Source: Symbiodinium sp. CCMP2592 (taxonomy: Eukaryota; Sar; Dinophyceae; Suessiales; Symbiodiniaceae). From it: a DNA stretch of 64,000 bases. The position numbers and the translations under genes were made by a program. Shown here piece after piece: positions 10,656 through 21,250 of this stretch. Positions within the stretch are counted from its first letter, which is position 1. Every line of letters begins with the position of its first letter. The notes below the pieces were generated by a model. That model searched no databases. It was not told the origin of the DNA and was given only the letters and a program-made list of their open reading frames with translations. The stretch lies in assembly GCA_905221615.1 (NCBI GenBank), contig CAJNDT010005868.1, forward strand, positions 372,001-436,000. Reading direction: 5' to 3'.

Positions 10656-11078
10656 ATGTATGCGGAATTCCGAAACGGTTGCTTCCGGCGTGTTCATTGG
10701 GGTCCAGTGAAGTTTCGGATGGCGCCCCGTGGATTTCGAGCAGCTTGTGATCCTCCGTCGGCAGAGCCGGTCCTCCTGCAGATGCAGACATTTCCCGGCG
10801 GGTGGTCAGCAGTGAATGCGCTGCGGGCAGCATGCTGTGCTGCTGGCATGCCGGTGGTGTCTGTGCTGCTGCACGTGTTGTTCAACAGACCGGGCTGCGC
10901 GGATCGCTGCCCATATGAAGGCACCAATTTGCACTTCCGTGCCCATCATCTTTTGGCAATTGATGGAACTACGATGCCCCGACGCAGAGGTTCCCAGGCT
11001 TCGCATTCAGGCAAGGCAGATAGAGCGATGCCAGGGGCTCTGATCCAGGCATTACATGAGTCTGGATTTAGGGTTTAG
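10656..11078 (+). CDS. GC-rich ORF, about 140 residues, product unknown
   Basis: An open frame in a GC-rich island with no telomere words until the end. It contains RMAPRGFRAACDPPSAEPVL, GGWSAVNALRAACCAAGMPV and CPYEGTNLHFRAHHLLAIDG. The start near 10656 sits just after filler, and the last codons run into TTTAGGG words, so the real exon ends earlier, probably before 11060. No domain is recognised. Confidence 0.35.
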   Translation: MYAEFRNGCFRRVHWGPVKFRMAPRGFRAACDPPSAEPVLLQMQTFPGGWSAVNALRAACCAAGMPVVSVLLHVLFNRPGCADRCPYEGTNLHFRAHHLLAIDGTTMPRRRGSQASHSGKADRAMPGALIQALHESGFRV

Positions 11079-11769
11079 GGTTTTAAGTTTTAGGGTTTAC
11101 AGGGCAAGCTTCAGCATGTAGGATTAGGGGTTACGAAGAGAGCACGTCAAGTTGCCGACAAAAAGGACACGGATGGGCGGTCGTCTCATAAACCATTAAG
11201 CCCTAAACTGTAAATCCCAAGAAATCCCGCCAGCAACAGTTGAAACATCGGGTTTATAGAAGCCCAGCTTTCCGCTGCCCTACGCTTGAACTTTCTTACG
11301 CCCTAATCCCTATGCCTTACTTCGCCACCCCTAGTTACCCCCTTGGCAACCACTTCTGCGCTGTACCTAATAACCCCAGTTGAAGCCCGTATAACGGTTG
11401 TTTCGTATAGCTCAAGATATGTATGTATGATGATGCTATACCCATCTATGGCCCCATGTGCGCACCGTTCCGAGTTCGGCTTCCTGTGAAGGAGACCTAC
11501 ATTTTTCCGATGACGTCTTTCGGTGAGATGGAATACAAGAGGACCCGAATTCGGTACTTCAAACCCGAGGGTGCCTACCTAATCGTGGCGTTGGTGCATT
11601 GCTCTACTTAGCAACCAAAATCCTGCAGTCAAAGTACCGAGGAGTGTTCCTTAGTTGAGGAGGCTCGAGTATCGCGGCATTTATTGTCGCTGAAATCATA
11701 GAACTGTAAGATGCATTACCACTATACACCCCAAGCGCTACATCCTAAATACATACCTCCAGAACACCC

Positions 11770-11882
11770 TACAGTAGAAGCCCAAAAGTTGGAAACCCCA
11801 TAGCCTCAATCCTTAAGAGTAATGTATAGGGAATCCCAGCACTATTTGGCCTTAATCCGGTTTCCAACTTTATGGGCTCTAC
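11770..11882. mobile_element. Short TIR element, family L
   Basis: AGAAGCCCAAAAGTTGGAAACC at the left pairs with GGTTTCCAACTTTATGGGCT at the right. It is homologous along its length to the copy at 7.33-7.44 kb, including the downstream ACCCCTAAACCCT...AAACATGTT context. Confidence 0.85.
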
Positions 11883-12767
11883 CCCTAAACCCTCAGCCCT
11901 TAAACCCTTAATTAAGCCCTAAACCCTGAAACCCTAAACCCTTACTGTAAACCCCGAAACATGTTTATTGTAAGCCCCTGGAAGCGTAGCTTCTCAAGAT
12001 GGCCATGACTGCAACTGGGATTTGGCGAGTGGCCTCCGAGTTTGAGCTCGTCCTTGGGTTTGAGGATCAAAGTGTAGGGCTTCAAGCTTGGACTCACTTA
12101 TAGGTCAGGATCACAGGGATGGTATTGGTGTTTTGAGTTGGCAGTACAGCAATAAAGCCTGGGGTGGATTATTCGGTGGATTTCGAACCCGATCGAAACG
12201 CCCCACATCTCCATGTGTCTCCATGTGTAAGGCTCATCTGTCTCGCGGACTGAGTCACATCTATCTTGAAACATGGTCCTTAACACCCGATCTGAATCTC
12301 CGAACACTTACCATGCCCCGTGAGAACCTGAAGCCCTACAAACCAGAAGCCAAAACCGCCAACACCTCATCCCTGAACCGCATAAGCCCTAAACCCTAAT
12401 CCCCAAGCCCTTAATGTCTTAGCCCCTGAACCGTATAAGTCATAAGGCCTGACCTCTATAACCCTTAACCGCTTAACCCTGAACCCTTACCCTACACCTA
12501 TACACCTTAGACCCCTTCAGTCGAGTCATCCCCAGCTACAGGATGTATCGAGAGGCCCGCTTCGGTGTGAAAATCCGGCGACAAGGCCCTGATGCCTACG
12601 GCCCAGCTAGCGCAGGGTTTAGATTTAGGTGGTTTTATATGTATTTTGCAGATGGCTATACCGTCTGGTATTGGTCTTACAAGCATTTCAAGGGGGGGGT
12701 TAAGATCGAAAAGCTTACATAAGGTTGTGTAAGGGATTTGGACCTCAACCCTTAAACCTACATATTC
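11883..12767. other. Filler, no firm gene
   Basis: Telomere-like words at both ends. At 12012-12102 a plus-strand frame (MAMTATGIWRVASEFELVLG) is open but has no clear acceptor or donor. No other support for a gene. Confidence 0.3.
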
Positions 12768-12964
12768 GGGAGTTTCCGAAAAATAGGGGTGCGTTTTTTT
12801 ATGGGATCCTGACAACAAGGATCCTACTATATAGGGTACTTTACTACCTCGACCCTCCATCTACCCTCTATTAGATCCTACATGCCCCTTATTTGGGGCC
12901 ATTTACTCCTATGTGAGGGTACAAGGAGGGTCCTGGTAGGGTCCCCTATTTTCGGAACTCCTAG
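12768..12964. mobile_element. Family A TIR element carrying an internal second palindrome
   Basis: The arms GGGAGTTTCCGAAAAATAGGGG and GGGTCCCCTATTTTCGGAACTCC are family A. The copy is about 90 bp longer than usual because a segment beginning at about 12850 (ACCCTCCATCTACCCTC, ending TGAGGGTACAAGGAGGGTCC) is itself palindromic. This looks like a nested insertion. Confidence 0.65.
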
Positions 12965-12981
12965 TCCTATTCCGGATCCAG

Positions 12982-13064
12982 GCTGGGAGACCATGCGGAT
13001 TTACGAGATCCTCGCTGCGGGATCGGCTGCTTGTCCGCATTTAGGAGGGTCCGGAATGTTCTAG
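12982..13064 (+). CDS. Exon fragment resembling a glycosyltransferase loop
   Basis: After GGATCCAG| the frame reads WETMRIYEILAAGSAACPHL and ends at TAG. The pattern W/E-x-x-R-x-YE-x-L-x-AG is reminiscent of the R-x-YEAL-x-AG motif seen in exostosin-like and related glycosyltransferases. That is an analogy from a short stretch, not a domain assignment. The exon probably ends before the stop, within GCGG|GATCGG or nearby. Confidence 0.4.
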
Positions 13065-13329
13065 GGAGAGTTCTTGGGTCTCTTTGGGGTCTCAGAAGCC
13101 CTGAACCTTGAGGTTCCCCAATGTGTTAGGACCCGTCCTGCACCCCATAGATGCCCTCTTTTTGTTTCGTTTAAGTTGACCTCCTATATAGGTAGTCCTT
13201 GTGTATGGTTTGTGGTACCTAAAACGGCCCAACAGTCTTAGAATATTGAGAACTTGGACTCTTTGGGAAGACCACTCTAAGTTCCCCAAAACAACCCTAA
13301 ACCCTTGAACCGTAAAATCCTCAAACCCT

Positions 13330-13438
13330 ACCTATAGTCTCCAATGTAGTTCTTTTTTTGGTCATCCAGTTTTATGGTTGGGATCCTATGGAGTTTTTGT
13401 TAACCAAGAAAAGGCACTACATTGGAGACTATAGGTAT
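13330..13438. mobile_element. Short TIR element, family B (CTATAGTCTCCAATGTAGTTCC)
   Basis: The arms ACCTATAGTCTCCAATGTAG and CTACATTGGAGACTATAGGT are perfect inverse copies. The inner arms carry GGTCATCCAG and TTAACCAAGAAAAGG. A family A right half (GGGTCCCATATTTTCGGAAACTC) follows at 13450-13475. Confidence 0.92.
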
Positions 13439-13765
13439 ACTATACTAGGGTCCCATATTTTCGGAAACTCGCATTCCGGATGTAAAATCCTCAAACCCTG
13501 AAGTCCTAGCTTGCCAGCCTGCAGGAGTTGTAGGACTCCTAAACGGTTTTCCTTGCACATGCAAGTTTCATTCACGGCACTTAGGGCTTAGGGTCTTCGG
13601 GTTTGAAGGTTTGAGCTTAGCATCCTCGGGTTTAGGGTTTCGGGCTTTATGGCTTTTGCATTTAGTGGTTTAGGGTTTTTTGGGCTGTGGGTTCTATTGA
13701 CGTTGTGCATGAGGTTTAGGGTCACCAGGGCAGATAACTCCATGTCTGTTCCCTTTGCTGCTTAG

Positions 13766-13880
13766 ATGCCGTACATCGAGAAAGTGGAGCAGATTCCCCC
13801 GACTGCGCTCGTCTTCGTGAACAAGACGCTCTTGAAGCAGCTGAGCTCTAGACAAGAGCAAACTAGAGACCGCTTTTCCT
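13766..13880 (+). CDS. Exon, MPYIEKVEQIPPTALVF, product unknown
   Basis: A pyrimidine-rich tract and CTGCTTAG| precede ATGCCGTACATCGAG. The frame reads MPYIEKVEQIPPTALVFVNK and TLLKQL, then loses quality before a TAG at about 13878. Codon usage is GC-ending, unlike the filler. It is either a 5' or an internal exon; the donor is probably near GCAGCT|GAGC. No family is recognised. Confidence 0.5.
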
Positions 13881-13899
13881 AGGGTTTTCAAGGTCGGTA

Positions 13900-15010
13900 G
13901 GTTAGGGCTCCGATGATTCAAGGTCTTTTTTGGGGGCTTTCTCTATGTTCTTGGGCCTTGGCATCTGCGTATGGCTCCGAGTGTAGCAGCAGGTTCGAGA
14001 GGCCGTAGGTCGACACATTGCTACCTCTTTTTTGTTCATGATTCTGCGTGTCTTGCCCACTGAGGTGGCGGCCCCATAAGAGTTCCTGTTGAGGTTTGTG
14101 TTTCACCGAGACTATACAGCCGGGGTTCATGAACTTGTACAGTTCCCCCGCTCAGGTTGCAAGACACAACCCGCTGGTCAGTGCCTCCAACACCCGATAT
14201 TGTCCTGTGCTTGAGCTCAATACATTCGACTATAAATTAGTACAACATCTACTGTATTTTTCAGGGTGTTATTCGTAAACCGTAGAAAGATCCTGTGAAA
14301 GCAATTCATATGGACCTCCAAACGAAAACGGTGGATTCTGGCAGTTTTAAAGTTAAAGGTATACCACGGGTTATGTAGCAGGCTAGGCACTCTGACATTG
14401 CCGAGGGCGGCGCGAGAGCTGGGAACGCAGAAAGATGGCACATGGCCTGGCTACTCCATGCTGGCCGCGGCGTGTCTCAGAACTTAGTCGTTTTAGAGGG
14501 CTTTAGATAGGTTCGACGGTGGCTGTGCATCTTAATTCTCTGTCATAGCGGTCCCATAAGGCATGCACAACCAGGCCACTTTGAGGTTGATAGCAGCACC
14601 GACATCGATTTAGATAAAAAGGATACGATCACCAGCCATTCCAATAGGCGTATAGGGTTCACAAAACTGCATTTTAATGTGCCGTTCGTCCTGATTGGCA
14701 TGAGCCTCCCTCTCGCCCTCTCCCACCTCCGTCTCCCTCGCTTGGTTTTTTGGGGGGCTTGGGCTTTGTGTCCAAGAGCACAGCAAGCGAAACCATGCAA
14801 TCCATGCGGCCAAGATCGGCTTTCCGGAAGTAAGTGGCCCTGCTATAATATACTGTGAACAGTAGGATCCTTCTCACAAGGATCCTACTTCTGGAAACCA
14901 GGCGTGCTGAACCCCTGCCCCTAAACCGCAAACCTTAAGCCCTAAAACCCTAAACCCCCAAACCCTAAAACCCTAAGCCTACACCCTAAAAGCCACAATT
15001 CTCGCCCTCT
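13900..15010. other. Mixed non-coding stretch, ambiguous ORFs
   Basis: Minus-strand frames at 13918-14130 and 14543-14800 are open and not of low complexity, but they compete with plus-strand frames and have no clear splice borders. CCCTAAA-type words fill 14930-14990. I see no gene that can be defended. Confidence 0.3.
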
Positions 15011-15021
15011 CTGGCGCTAAG

Positions 15022-15063
15022 GCAGAGCTCCTCCGGCACACGCAGCAGCACCTGACAACAGAG
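15022..15063 (+). CDS. Micro-exon candidate, AELLRHTQQHLTTE
   Basis: GCTAAG| precedes 42 bp that encode AELLRHTQQHLTTE in phase 0, followed by |GCAGGC, a GC donor. Both borders have the AG|G form. Telomere-like filler lies on both sides. Confidence 0.42.
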
Positions 15064-15230
15064 GCAGGCTGCATGGAACATCGTAGGATCATCTTCAGAG
15101 TATGGCTAGCTAGGGCTTAGGACTTTCAGGGCTTGCAGGGCTTACAAGGTTTCTAGGTTTTACAGGACTTTTAGAGTTTAGGGTTTAGGGCGTAGGGTTT
15201 CAGAGAAAGTAAACATGTCTTTTTGTGCTC

Positions 15231-15569
15231 ATGTTTGCTTTTGTCTTCGCCGTGGCCATTGTGAACACCATCATCATCAAGCATGCGACTTCAATGCAAC
15301 AATCCACAGCCTTTGATAGTTCGAGGATGACGATGGCCGCTTCTGTCGCGGAACCTGAATATCACAATTCTACCTTCGACCGACGATCATTGCTCCCGCA
15401 ACTTGTTTTAAGTCGAAGTGCAACAACAAGATGCCAGGACGGCCGGGACACCGTCAACACTCAAGCCCACACATCTCCTAAATCTCATTCCGACCCCAAC
15501 CCTAAGCCTGAAACTCTAGAACCCAGGCGCACTCTAAAGCTCCAACCTGGAAGCTCCCTTGTAGTGTAG
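15231..15569 (+). CDS. ORF with hydrophobic N-terminus, about 113 residues
   Basis: From ATG at 15231 the first about 20 residues are strongly hydrophobic (MFAFVFAVAIVNTIIIKHA), as in a signal peptide or membrane anchor. A polar stretch follows (EPEYHNSTFDRRSLLPQLVL). The C-terminal third runs into CCCTAAA-like words and is probably not coding. Product unknown. Confidence 0.3.
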   Translation: MFAFVFAVAIVNTIIIKHATSMQQSTAFDSSRMTMAASVAEPEYHNSTFDRRSLLPQLVLSRSATTRCQDGRDTVNTQAHTSPKSHSDPNPKPETLEPRRTLKLQPGSSLVV

Positions 15570-16281
15570 TCCCGAATTACCTCTTAATGAGAAATATTGG
15601 AGCCCTTTAAAGGCTACTTGGGGGGTGCTGGTCCCTATATGTACAACCTGGAAGCCCTCGGGGTCCCACTCCCCGTGAAGCCCAAGACTCCACCGGAAGC
15701 CTAAATCTTCTGAAGTTTCGGGTTTCGGGTTAGGGTTTAGCCTTTAGGGTTGGGAGTTTATGTTAGAGAGCTTCTGCCACAGAATAGTATGGCAACACCT
15801 CCCTTCCCCCAAGGACCATCCAGAAAGCAAAGACAGTACATACCAGAGTTGCACAAGAGCCGTAAGCCCTAAACCTTCTTGCCCTAAGCCCCACGGCCTC
15901 AACCCAAAGACCCCCAGACCCTGATCCGCAAAACCTTCTGGCCCAGGAAACCCAGCATCCAGTGGTATGCTGACTTGTGTTTTGTTTTCTCTTTTTCTCT
16001 AACAAGACACTATTCAATTACACTGGTTTCTGTTTGATTTTTGAACAAACAAGACACCAGCTACCCAAGCGGAAAGAATGGTTTAGCTTTGTCAATTTCG
16101 GTGAGAGGCCCTAGATTGAAGATACCTGGGCTTTGCTTACATGACCATTGGCCCGCATTGCAACTATTTGGTCGGAAAACCCCCACCTAAAGTGAAAAGC
16201 CACCCCGGAAGCAAAAACGAGGTTTAAACCCTACGCACTAAACCCTAGGCTTGCTGTACCCAGTGGTGTTCTCTTCTGCAG

Positions 16282-16337
16282 GCCCTGGCGCGATACATCC
16301 TGTCTGCTTCGGGGCGGGGTGCTTTGATGCAACTAGG
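16282..16337 (+). CDS. Exon with strong acceptor, ALARYILSASGRGALMQL
   Basis: GTGTTCTCTTCTGCAG| is an excellent polypyrimidine plus CAG acceptor. The next 56 bp encode ALARYILSASGRGALMQL and end at TAGG|GTTTAGG, where telomere-like filler resumes. Together with the 15.0-kb micro-exon it suggests a plus-strand multi-exon gene here. Product unknown. Confidence 0.55.
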
Positions 16338-16380
16338 GTTTAGGGAGTTTGAGGTTCAGGGTGTAGGGCTTAGGAACCCA

Positions 16381-16492
16381 GAGGGTCCGAGGTACCAAAT
16401 AGTAGGGTTTTAGGGCCCAAAATCCATACTCTGAATGGTTTTTGGACCTTGAAACCCTACTATTTGGGTACTTGGACCCTTAGGGGAAGAAT
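16381..16492. mobile_element. Palindromic element, family N-like
   Basis: GAGGGTCCGAGGTACCAAATAG at the left pairs with CTATTTGGGTACTTGGACCC at the right, with CAAAATCCATAC...GGTTTTTGG at the centre. Confidence 0.7.
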
Positions 16493-16829
16493 TGAAGCTT
16501 CGACGGTGGTTCGCGGGCTTGGTCATAATTATGGGCTTCAGGATCTCAATATTGCGTGCTTTCTCTGTGTGTCTGTGTGTGTACGTGTGTTCGTGGTTGT
16601 GGTCTTGGATCCCTGGCACGTAGACTACACCCTGAACCCTACCTGCCTTGGCCCTTACGCCCAAAGCCTTAAAGGGCTTTATGAATCCTACACCTTGTAG
16701 ACCTGCAGACCTCAACCCAGCGGGTCTCCCACTGAGGTCTCGAAGAGCTGTTGCACCGCAATGTTCAAACCTAGAGTTGAGACTGCAGTTAGGGTTTGGC
16801 ACAAATTCATCACATGTTGGGCCTGCAAG

Positions 16830-16998
16830 GCAGGTGGCAGGGGGAGGAGCGGAGTGCAAACGAACCCTTGGTCCTTCATGGCGGCAGGAGCGGTGCATGC
16901 GGCAAAGCCGCATGCAAAACACAAAGGCCCATGACAAGGACTTCCCCTCCAGCCGCGCAACAAAGTGGGACGAATGGCCACACAACAAGACCCGCTAG
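16830..16998 (+). CDS. Likely terminal exon, basic C-terminus
   Basis: After CCTGCAAG| the frame is open to TAG at 16996 and reads GGGAECKRTLGPSWRQERCM, then HDKDFPSSRATKWDEWPHNK. It is GC-rich, basic and free of telomere words. The opposite strand has a longer ORF, but that one runs through the palindrome at 16.4 kb and is judged a shadow. No family is recognised. Confidence 0.45.
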
Positions 16999-17162
16999 TT
17001 GGTACTAAGAGCAGAGAGGGAGGAAAGGGCCGAGAGGGCAAAGGCTAATGTAGGAACCTGATTAAGAAACCTTGGGCTTAAGGTTAACCTTGGGCTTAAG
17101 GTTTCCTTTAAAGGGGTCTATAAGGGCTACTATAAGGGATCTATAAGGGTTAGTATAAAAAT

Positions 17163-17256
17163 TTAGGCACCTGATTAAGAAACCTTGGGCCTTTATTGGG
17201 GCCCCTTATATGAATCCTACTATTTTGGGGTTATCGGCCCCGGGTTTCTTAATCAT
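17163..17256. mobile_element. Short TIR element, family K (TTAAGAAACCTTGGGCC)
   Basis: The arms GATTAAGAAACCTTGGGCC and GGCCCCGGGTTTCTTAATC pair. A partial left arm also precedes it at 17057. A second copy is at 57.95-58.04 kb. Confidence 0.75.
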
Positions 17257-17266
17257 TATAGGGCAG

Positions 17267-17412
17267 GCGACGCCGGTTAACGAGCAACTGCCTTCAAATC
17301 GTGAACTTCGAAAGTCTCCAGACAGCAGCTGCATATCGAATGAACTTGAAGACGCAGGGCTGGGACGAGTTAGAATCCCCCCGACCACCTTCATGCAGAC
17401 ATCTAGAATCTA
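17267..17412 (+). CDS. Likely exon, hydrophilic, product unknown
   Basis: TATAGGGCAG| is followed by a frame reading ATPVNEQLPSNRELRKSPDS, then NELEDAGLGRVRIPPTTFMQ to a stop at 17410. The composition is strongly protein-like. The acceptor lies at the edge of the family K element, which would make that element part of the preceding intron. Confidence 0.45.
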
Positions 17413-17503
17413 GCTTCCTGCATCTTCGGGAGTATCATTTGTGGACACTTTTGGTTTGGTGTTGCCAGCCGCAAAGATGAAAAACACCACATTTTTGTAA
17501 CTA

Positions 17504-17735
17504 CCCTGGCAGCGGTGCCTCCAGTGGTGTCTTCAAGACGTCACTGAAGAGATGCGCAGGTGGATTGACTACCTTGGCAGTGGTATCTTCAAGACGATGC
17601 TGAAGACATATGGAGGCGGAGTGACTTCCTTGACAGCGGTGCCGTCAGTGTGTCTTCAAGACGGCGCTGAAGACGTATTGCGGTGGATTGACCTTGGCAG
17701 AGGTGCCTGCAGTGGTGCGACAACTGTGACGAAGG
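17504..17735 (+). repeat. Degenerate 56-68 bp tandem repeat
   Basis: Four units begin CCTTGGCAGNGGT at 17504, 17572, 17628 and 17692, each with GTCTTCAAGACG, CTGAAGACG and GGTGGATTGAC. Unit lengths are 68, 56 and 64 bp, with a partial fourth. One frame is open through most of it (17552-17773), so it could be a diverged protein repeat, but unit lengths are not all multiples of three. Confidence 0.7.
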
Positions 17736-18041
17736 ACCTCGCTAACATGTACTTGGACCCTTGCTTCCGCTAGACCCCACACCGCCGCGGACTCGTAAGC
17801 ATAGACCCTGGACGGGCGAACCATAGCAAACACACTGCTGCAGCGTGACAAAGTTTAGACGCTGAGCTGTAAACAACAGACCGATTGCTCGCAGGTTTCC
17901 TGATTGCTCGCAGTCTTTTTCGTCATCTGATAATGAAGGCTTAGTGTTGATGTGCAACACGAAGATTGAGTGATCTTGCACTGGTGTTGTCGTTATACAA
18001 TCGGCTCGCTGCTGTGAGTGTTCCTAGCCGTGAATCTTACA

Positions 18042-18089
18042 GCGTGGACTTCGGAGTCGAATTCCCATCTCCGAGGCTATGCCTCCAAG
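18042..18089 (+). CDS. Short exon candidate SVDFGVEFPSPRLCLQ
   Basis: TCTTAC|AG region followed by an open frame SVDFGVEFPSPRLCLQ and then CAAG|GTACTT, a GT donor. Weak acceptor. Product unknown. Confidence 0.3.
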
Positions 18090-18544
18090 GTACTTTACAT
18101 CTCCCACTGCAGCTTGGCTGGCTAGGGCTAGGGTGTGGGGTAATGGGAGCATATGGTGCCCGGGTCTTGAGTCCAGGAGTTTGGGTTTGCGTGGTTTGCG
18201 CCACGATCTAGACACCGTTCAATATTGGATGATCCAGGCTTCCGGTTGTAAGCGGCTTTCGGGGCGTTTAGATTGGGGTGCCAGGAAATGACAAACAGCG
18301 GTTTTTCTCTGGGGGAGGAACCCCAACTCTTGCAAATTATGGTTTATTAGGCCCTCACTTTGATTCTTTGCGAGGTGCGCCGGATTTGCAGATTGTTTGT
18401 TTGTAAATGGACCGAATCCCAAAGACTAGTTCCACTTCCGTAAACATCAGATGCCCGCGACGCAGGACAGAGGAGCATCACAACATCAAAAGCATTCCGG
18501 GGGTAAGGTTGTGAGTTGCGGGTTCGGGTTTCAGGTTTTGGAGA

Positions 18545-18600
18545 TTTAGGCTCCCAACAGATCGGGCCCTTCGCATTTTTCCCGATTGGGAGCCTAAACT
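18545..18600. repeat. Isolated inverted repeat TTTAGGCTCCCAA
   Basis: TTTAGGCTCCCAA at 18546 and TTGGGAGCCTAAA near 18586 are perfect inverse copies separated by about 28 bp. No second copy was seen in the window. Confidence 0.7.
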
Positions 18601-18800
18601 TGCGAGTATGCGTATTTCCTGCGCCACTCCTACACTCCAAGCCCTTATGTATCCCTACCCGAACCTACCCCTAAACCCTACAACCCTAAACCCTATACTA
18701 ACCCTACTGTGAAGCTTTTTAAACAAGGGGAGGGAGGCCGGACAGCCAGGGCCAGGGAGGTAGTATAAAAGTTATATGCTTATGATTCCCCATAAGGCTC

Positions 18801-18909
18801 CGGCTACCTAAATGGTAGGTTACTAGCCGTATATGATCTCCAGTTACCTAAAATAGTAGGTTACTGGGGTACATCATATATGCCTAGAGTAACCTACTAT
18901 TTAGGTAAC
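18801..18909. mobile_element. Short TIR element, family H (GGTTACCTAAATAGTAGGTTAC)
   Basis: CTACCTAAATGGTAGGTTAC and CCAGTTACCTAAAATAGTAGG at the left pair with GTAACCTACTATTTAGGTAAC at the right. The left arm is present twice. The partner copy is at 57.12-57.30 kb. Confidence 0.75.
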
Positions 18910-19040
18910 GTTCGCTATTGTAAAAAGACTGGGCGACCCCGGCCCGACGGCTACAGAGGCAGTGTAACATTTCTGTTTACATATTGAAAACCTGCATGGT
19001 CAAAAGTCGGCCGGCCGTAGTCCCAAAAAGCACAAACCCG

Positions 19041-19150
19041 TACTATAGGAGCCTAGATAATTGCCTAATACTGTTATTGGAGGTTCCTTGTTATTTTGTA
19101 GTATGATGGGCCCCCAAACCTAGCATAATTATGCAGGCCCCTTTATTATA
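19041..19150. mobile_element. Short TIR element, family E, degenerate
   Basis: TATAGGAGCCTAGATAATTGCC at the left, TAATTATGCAGGCCCCTTTAT at the right, GGAGGTTCCTTGTTAT and GATGGGCCCCCAAACC inside. Confidence 0.6.
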
Positions 19151-19840
19151 GAACCCTTATAGATCCCTTATAGTGGTAAGTAATAAATCCTAACAACCAG
19201 AAAATGCAATGAATTCCAAGATGCCTGGTTTCGTTAATGTTAGTTCCTTTCGTGCTTCCACTGCGTTCATTACAAAGGAACAAAATAATGTTTCACTTCA
19301 CTTTATAATGGATGACCTTAGTCTTGGAAAATAACCACTAGAGTCTCCTATAATTGCAATTAACCGTGAGAAGAAGGGAGTGGTAGTAAAGAATGACCGT
19401 GAGGAAGGAACGAAACAAGTAAGGAAAATGGGAGGAATTCTATCTCTTTAAATGTTACCTATTTTTCAAGGTCTACAGGAACCGCTTCGCTCAGACAATA
19501 CATAATAAATCCCAACAACAAAATAATGGGAACAAAATAAATCCTAAAAAGAATAAGAACCCTTTAAAGGAACCCTATGAGCACAAACCCGTAGAATGCC
19601 ATGGAACCTTGTCGGTCCTCAAACTCCCCCGATGCAAGAAGCACGAAACGGCAAGCAGTCCTGCGAGCTTCACAGAGCTTAGGGTTTAGGGCTTAGGGTT
19701 TCGGGGTTTAGGGTTTAGGGTATGTTTAGGTTTAGGTTTGGATTTCCGAAGAATGGGCAAGCCCTCAGCTCACCAGCAGCTTTTACAAATCAACACTTCG
19801 AGCACTCAGCCTTGAAGCCTACACACCCTAAACCCACCCT
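19151..19840. other. AT-richer filler, no gene seen
   Basis: Sequence with AATAAATCC/AACAA words (19185-19560) and a TTTAGGG block at 19680-19735. A short ORF MPWNLVGPQTPPMQEARNGK at 19598 is open but unsupported. Confidence 0.3.
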
Positions 19841-19843
19841 ACA

Positions 19844-19963
19844 TTGCCATATTCGTGGGCGGTCAGAGAATATGTGACGATCATCAAGAAGCGAGCCCCT
19901 GAACCTCCCGGCGGGTCTCAATATTTTGGGCGAGGGTTCGGGATCCAGAGAGTGCGGTGTTGA
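19844..19963 (+). CDS. Likely terminal exon, PYSWAVREYVTIIKKRAPEP
   Basis: The frame reads PYSWAVREYVTIIKKRAPEP, then GGSQYFGRGFGIQRVRC and TGA at 19961. It is strongly protein-like, basic and free of repeat words. The acceptor is not clear (ACATTGCC precedes). It could end at a donor around GGCGG|GTCTC instead of the stop. Product unknown. Confidence 0.48.
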   Translation: MPYSWAVREYVTIIKKRAPEPPGGSQYFGRGFGIQRVRC

Positions 19964-20278
19964 ACGTCTTTGGCTGCTTTCTGCTAATTATTAGCACTGG
20001 TTTGATTGAAACCGTTATGTTTGACAGCTGTAGCCCTTATATATCTATATTATGAATATTATCCAACTGTTACCCTAAACCCTAAACCCTAAACCCCTCC
20101 AGTGAACGCTGAGGCCTTCATGGCGACTACCAGTGCTACGTGTTGCTTTGCTGCGGCTTAGGGTCAGGGCCAGGGCATCCGGCTTCAGGGCTCAAATTGA
20201 AATTAGGGGTCCCTTAGGGTTCCTTTAAAGGGTTCCTTAAAGGGATCTATAAGGGTTCTATACAGGGTTTTAAGGTTT

Positions 20279-20380
20279 AGAGTTTCCGAAAATTGTGGTA
20301 CATAATTCTGGGGTCCTTATAAGAAGGATTCTACTATTCAGGGTACTATATTCGGGTCCCCTATTTTTGGAAACTCCCAA
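20279..20380. mobile_element. Short TIR element, family A
   Basis: AGAGTTTCCGAAAATTGTGGTAC at the left and GGGTCCCCTATTTTTGGAAACTC at the right, with GGGGTCCTTATAAGAAGGATTC inside. Confidence 0.85.
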
Positions 20381-20944
20381 ATTTTTTCCAACTCTTCCGG
20401 CCGTGGGGTGCGGTGGTTGCTGAGTCTCTGCTGCTGACGGCTTACTTCGTTCCAACCGGTAGGTGTGTTTTTGCGTTCAGGTCTTTTTTGGCAAGCATAT
20501 GAAGCCCGATATCGCAATGCCACATGACACCCTCAAAATAGTGCATTTGAGATTTCGAGTTTTGAGCGTAGTTCCCTAAACCATGTATACCCCAATTAAA
20601 CCCGACTCTTTGCCATTCTGAACCTCAGATTCTTATCTTGAGCCTGAGCCCTTGCCTCACACCGGCCTCGAGCAACCCAAAATGCCGTTCTCGTTTGCAA
20701 AATCAGCCCCAGACCCAACTTCGTAAGCCCAAAAGCCCTAAAACTGAAACCCCAAACTCTCGACCCCAAAGCCCAGACGGGCTTTCGAGAGGCAGTCTGC
20801 GGACCGAACAGGAGCCCTCAAAAACAAAGAAACTATAAGCCTGTCTGATCTCCAAGGTCGCTGCACGGATTGCGCCGGGTCTTAGGCGCTGGCTTGGCCG
20901 CTTCCTTGGTGGGCTCACGGGTTTAGGACTTCAAGGTTTGGAGT

Positions 20945-21060
20945 ATACTTAAAGGATCATGGGACTTAGCAAGTAGGGTTAGCATTAGGGTAACTATACT
21001 TATAACCCCAATTAAGGTACTTACAACCTTACTTAGTAAGTCCCATGATTCTCCAAGTAG
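20945..21060. mobile_element. Short TIR element, family D
   Basis: TACTTAAAGGATCATGGGACTT pairs with AAGTCCCATGATTCTCCAAGTA. The internal TTATAACCCC and GGTTAGCATTAGGG match the family. Confidence 0.85.
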
Positions 21061-21175
21061 GGATTGAGGTTTAACTGTCTGGGGCTTCGGATGTACAGGT
21101 GCTGATAAGGATATGGCATTGAGCTTCCGGTAGCACACTCTTGATGTGTCGTCGTGAGACTCGTGTCTCGCGCAG

Positions 21176-21250
21176 GTGCTTTTGGAATCGGGGCATCTTC
21201 TGCCACGACATAAGTCCACCCCGCGTAGCTGGAGATTGCACACCTATGGG
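21176..21250 (+). CDS. Exon candidate CFWNRGIFCHDISPPRVAGD
   Basis: GTCTCGCGCAG| is a good acceptor. The frame then reads CFWNRGIFCHDISPPRVAGD and CTPM before the sequence turns into CCCTAAACC filler. The donor is unresolved. Product unknown. Confidence 0.45.

Noticed and set aside
16410..16988. Minus-strand ORF of 192 residues
   Set aside because: It runs through the palindrome at 16.4 kb and through low-complexity HTYTHRHTEK sequence; the plus-strand terminal exon is the better reading.
20338..20523. Minus-strand ORF ending WEFPKIGDPNIVP
   Set aside because: The C-terminal part is the translation of the family A arm GGAAACTCCCA. Such translated TIR arms are likely to contaminate gene predictions in this genome.
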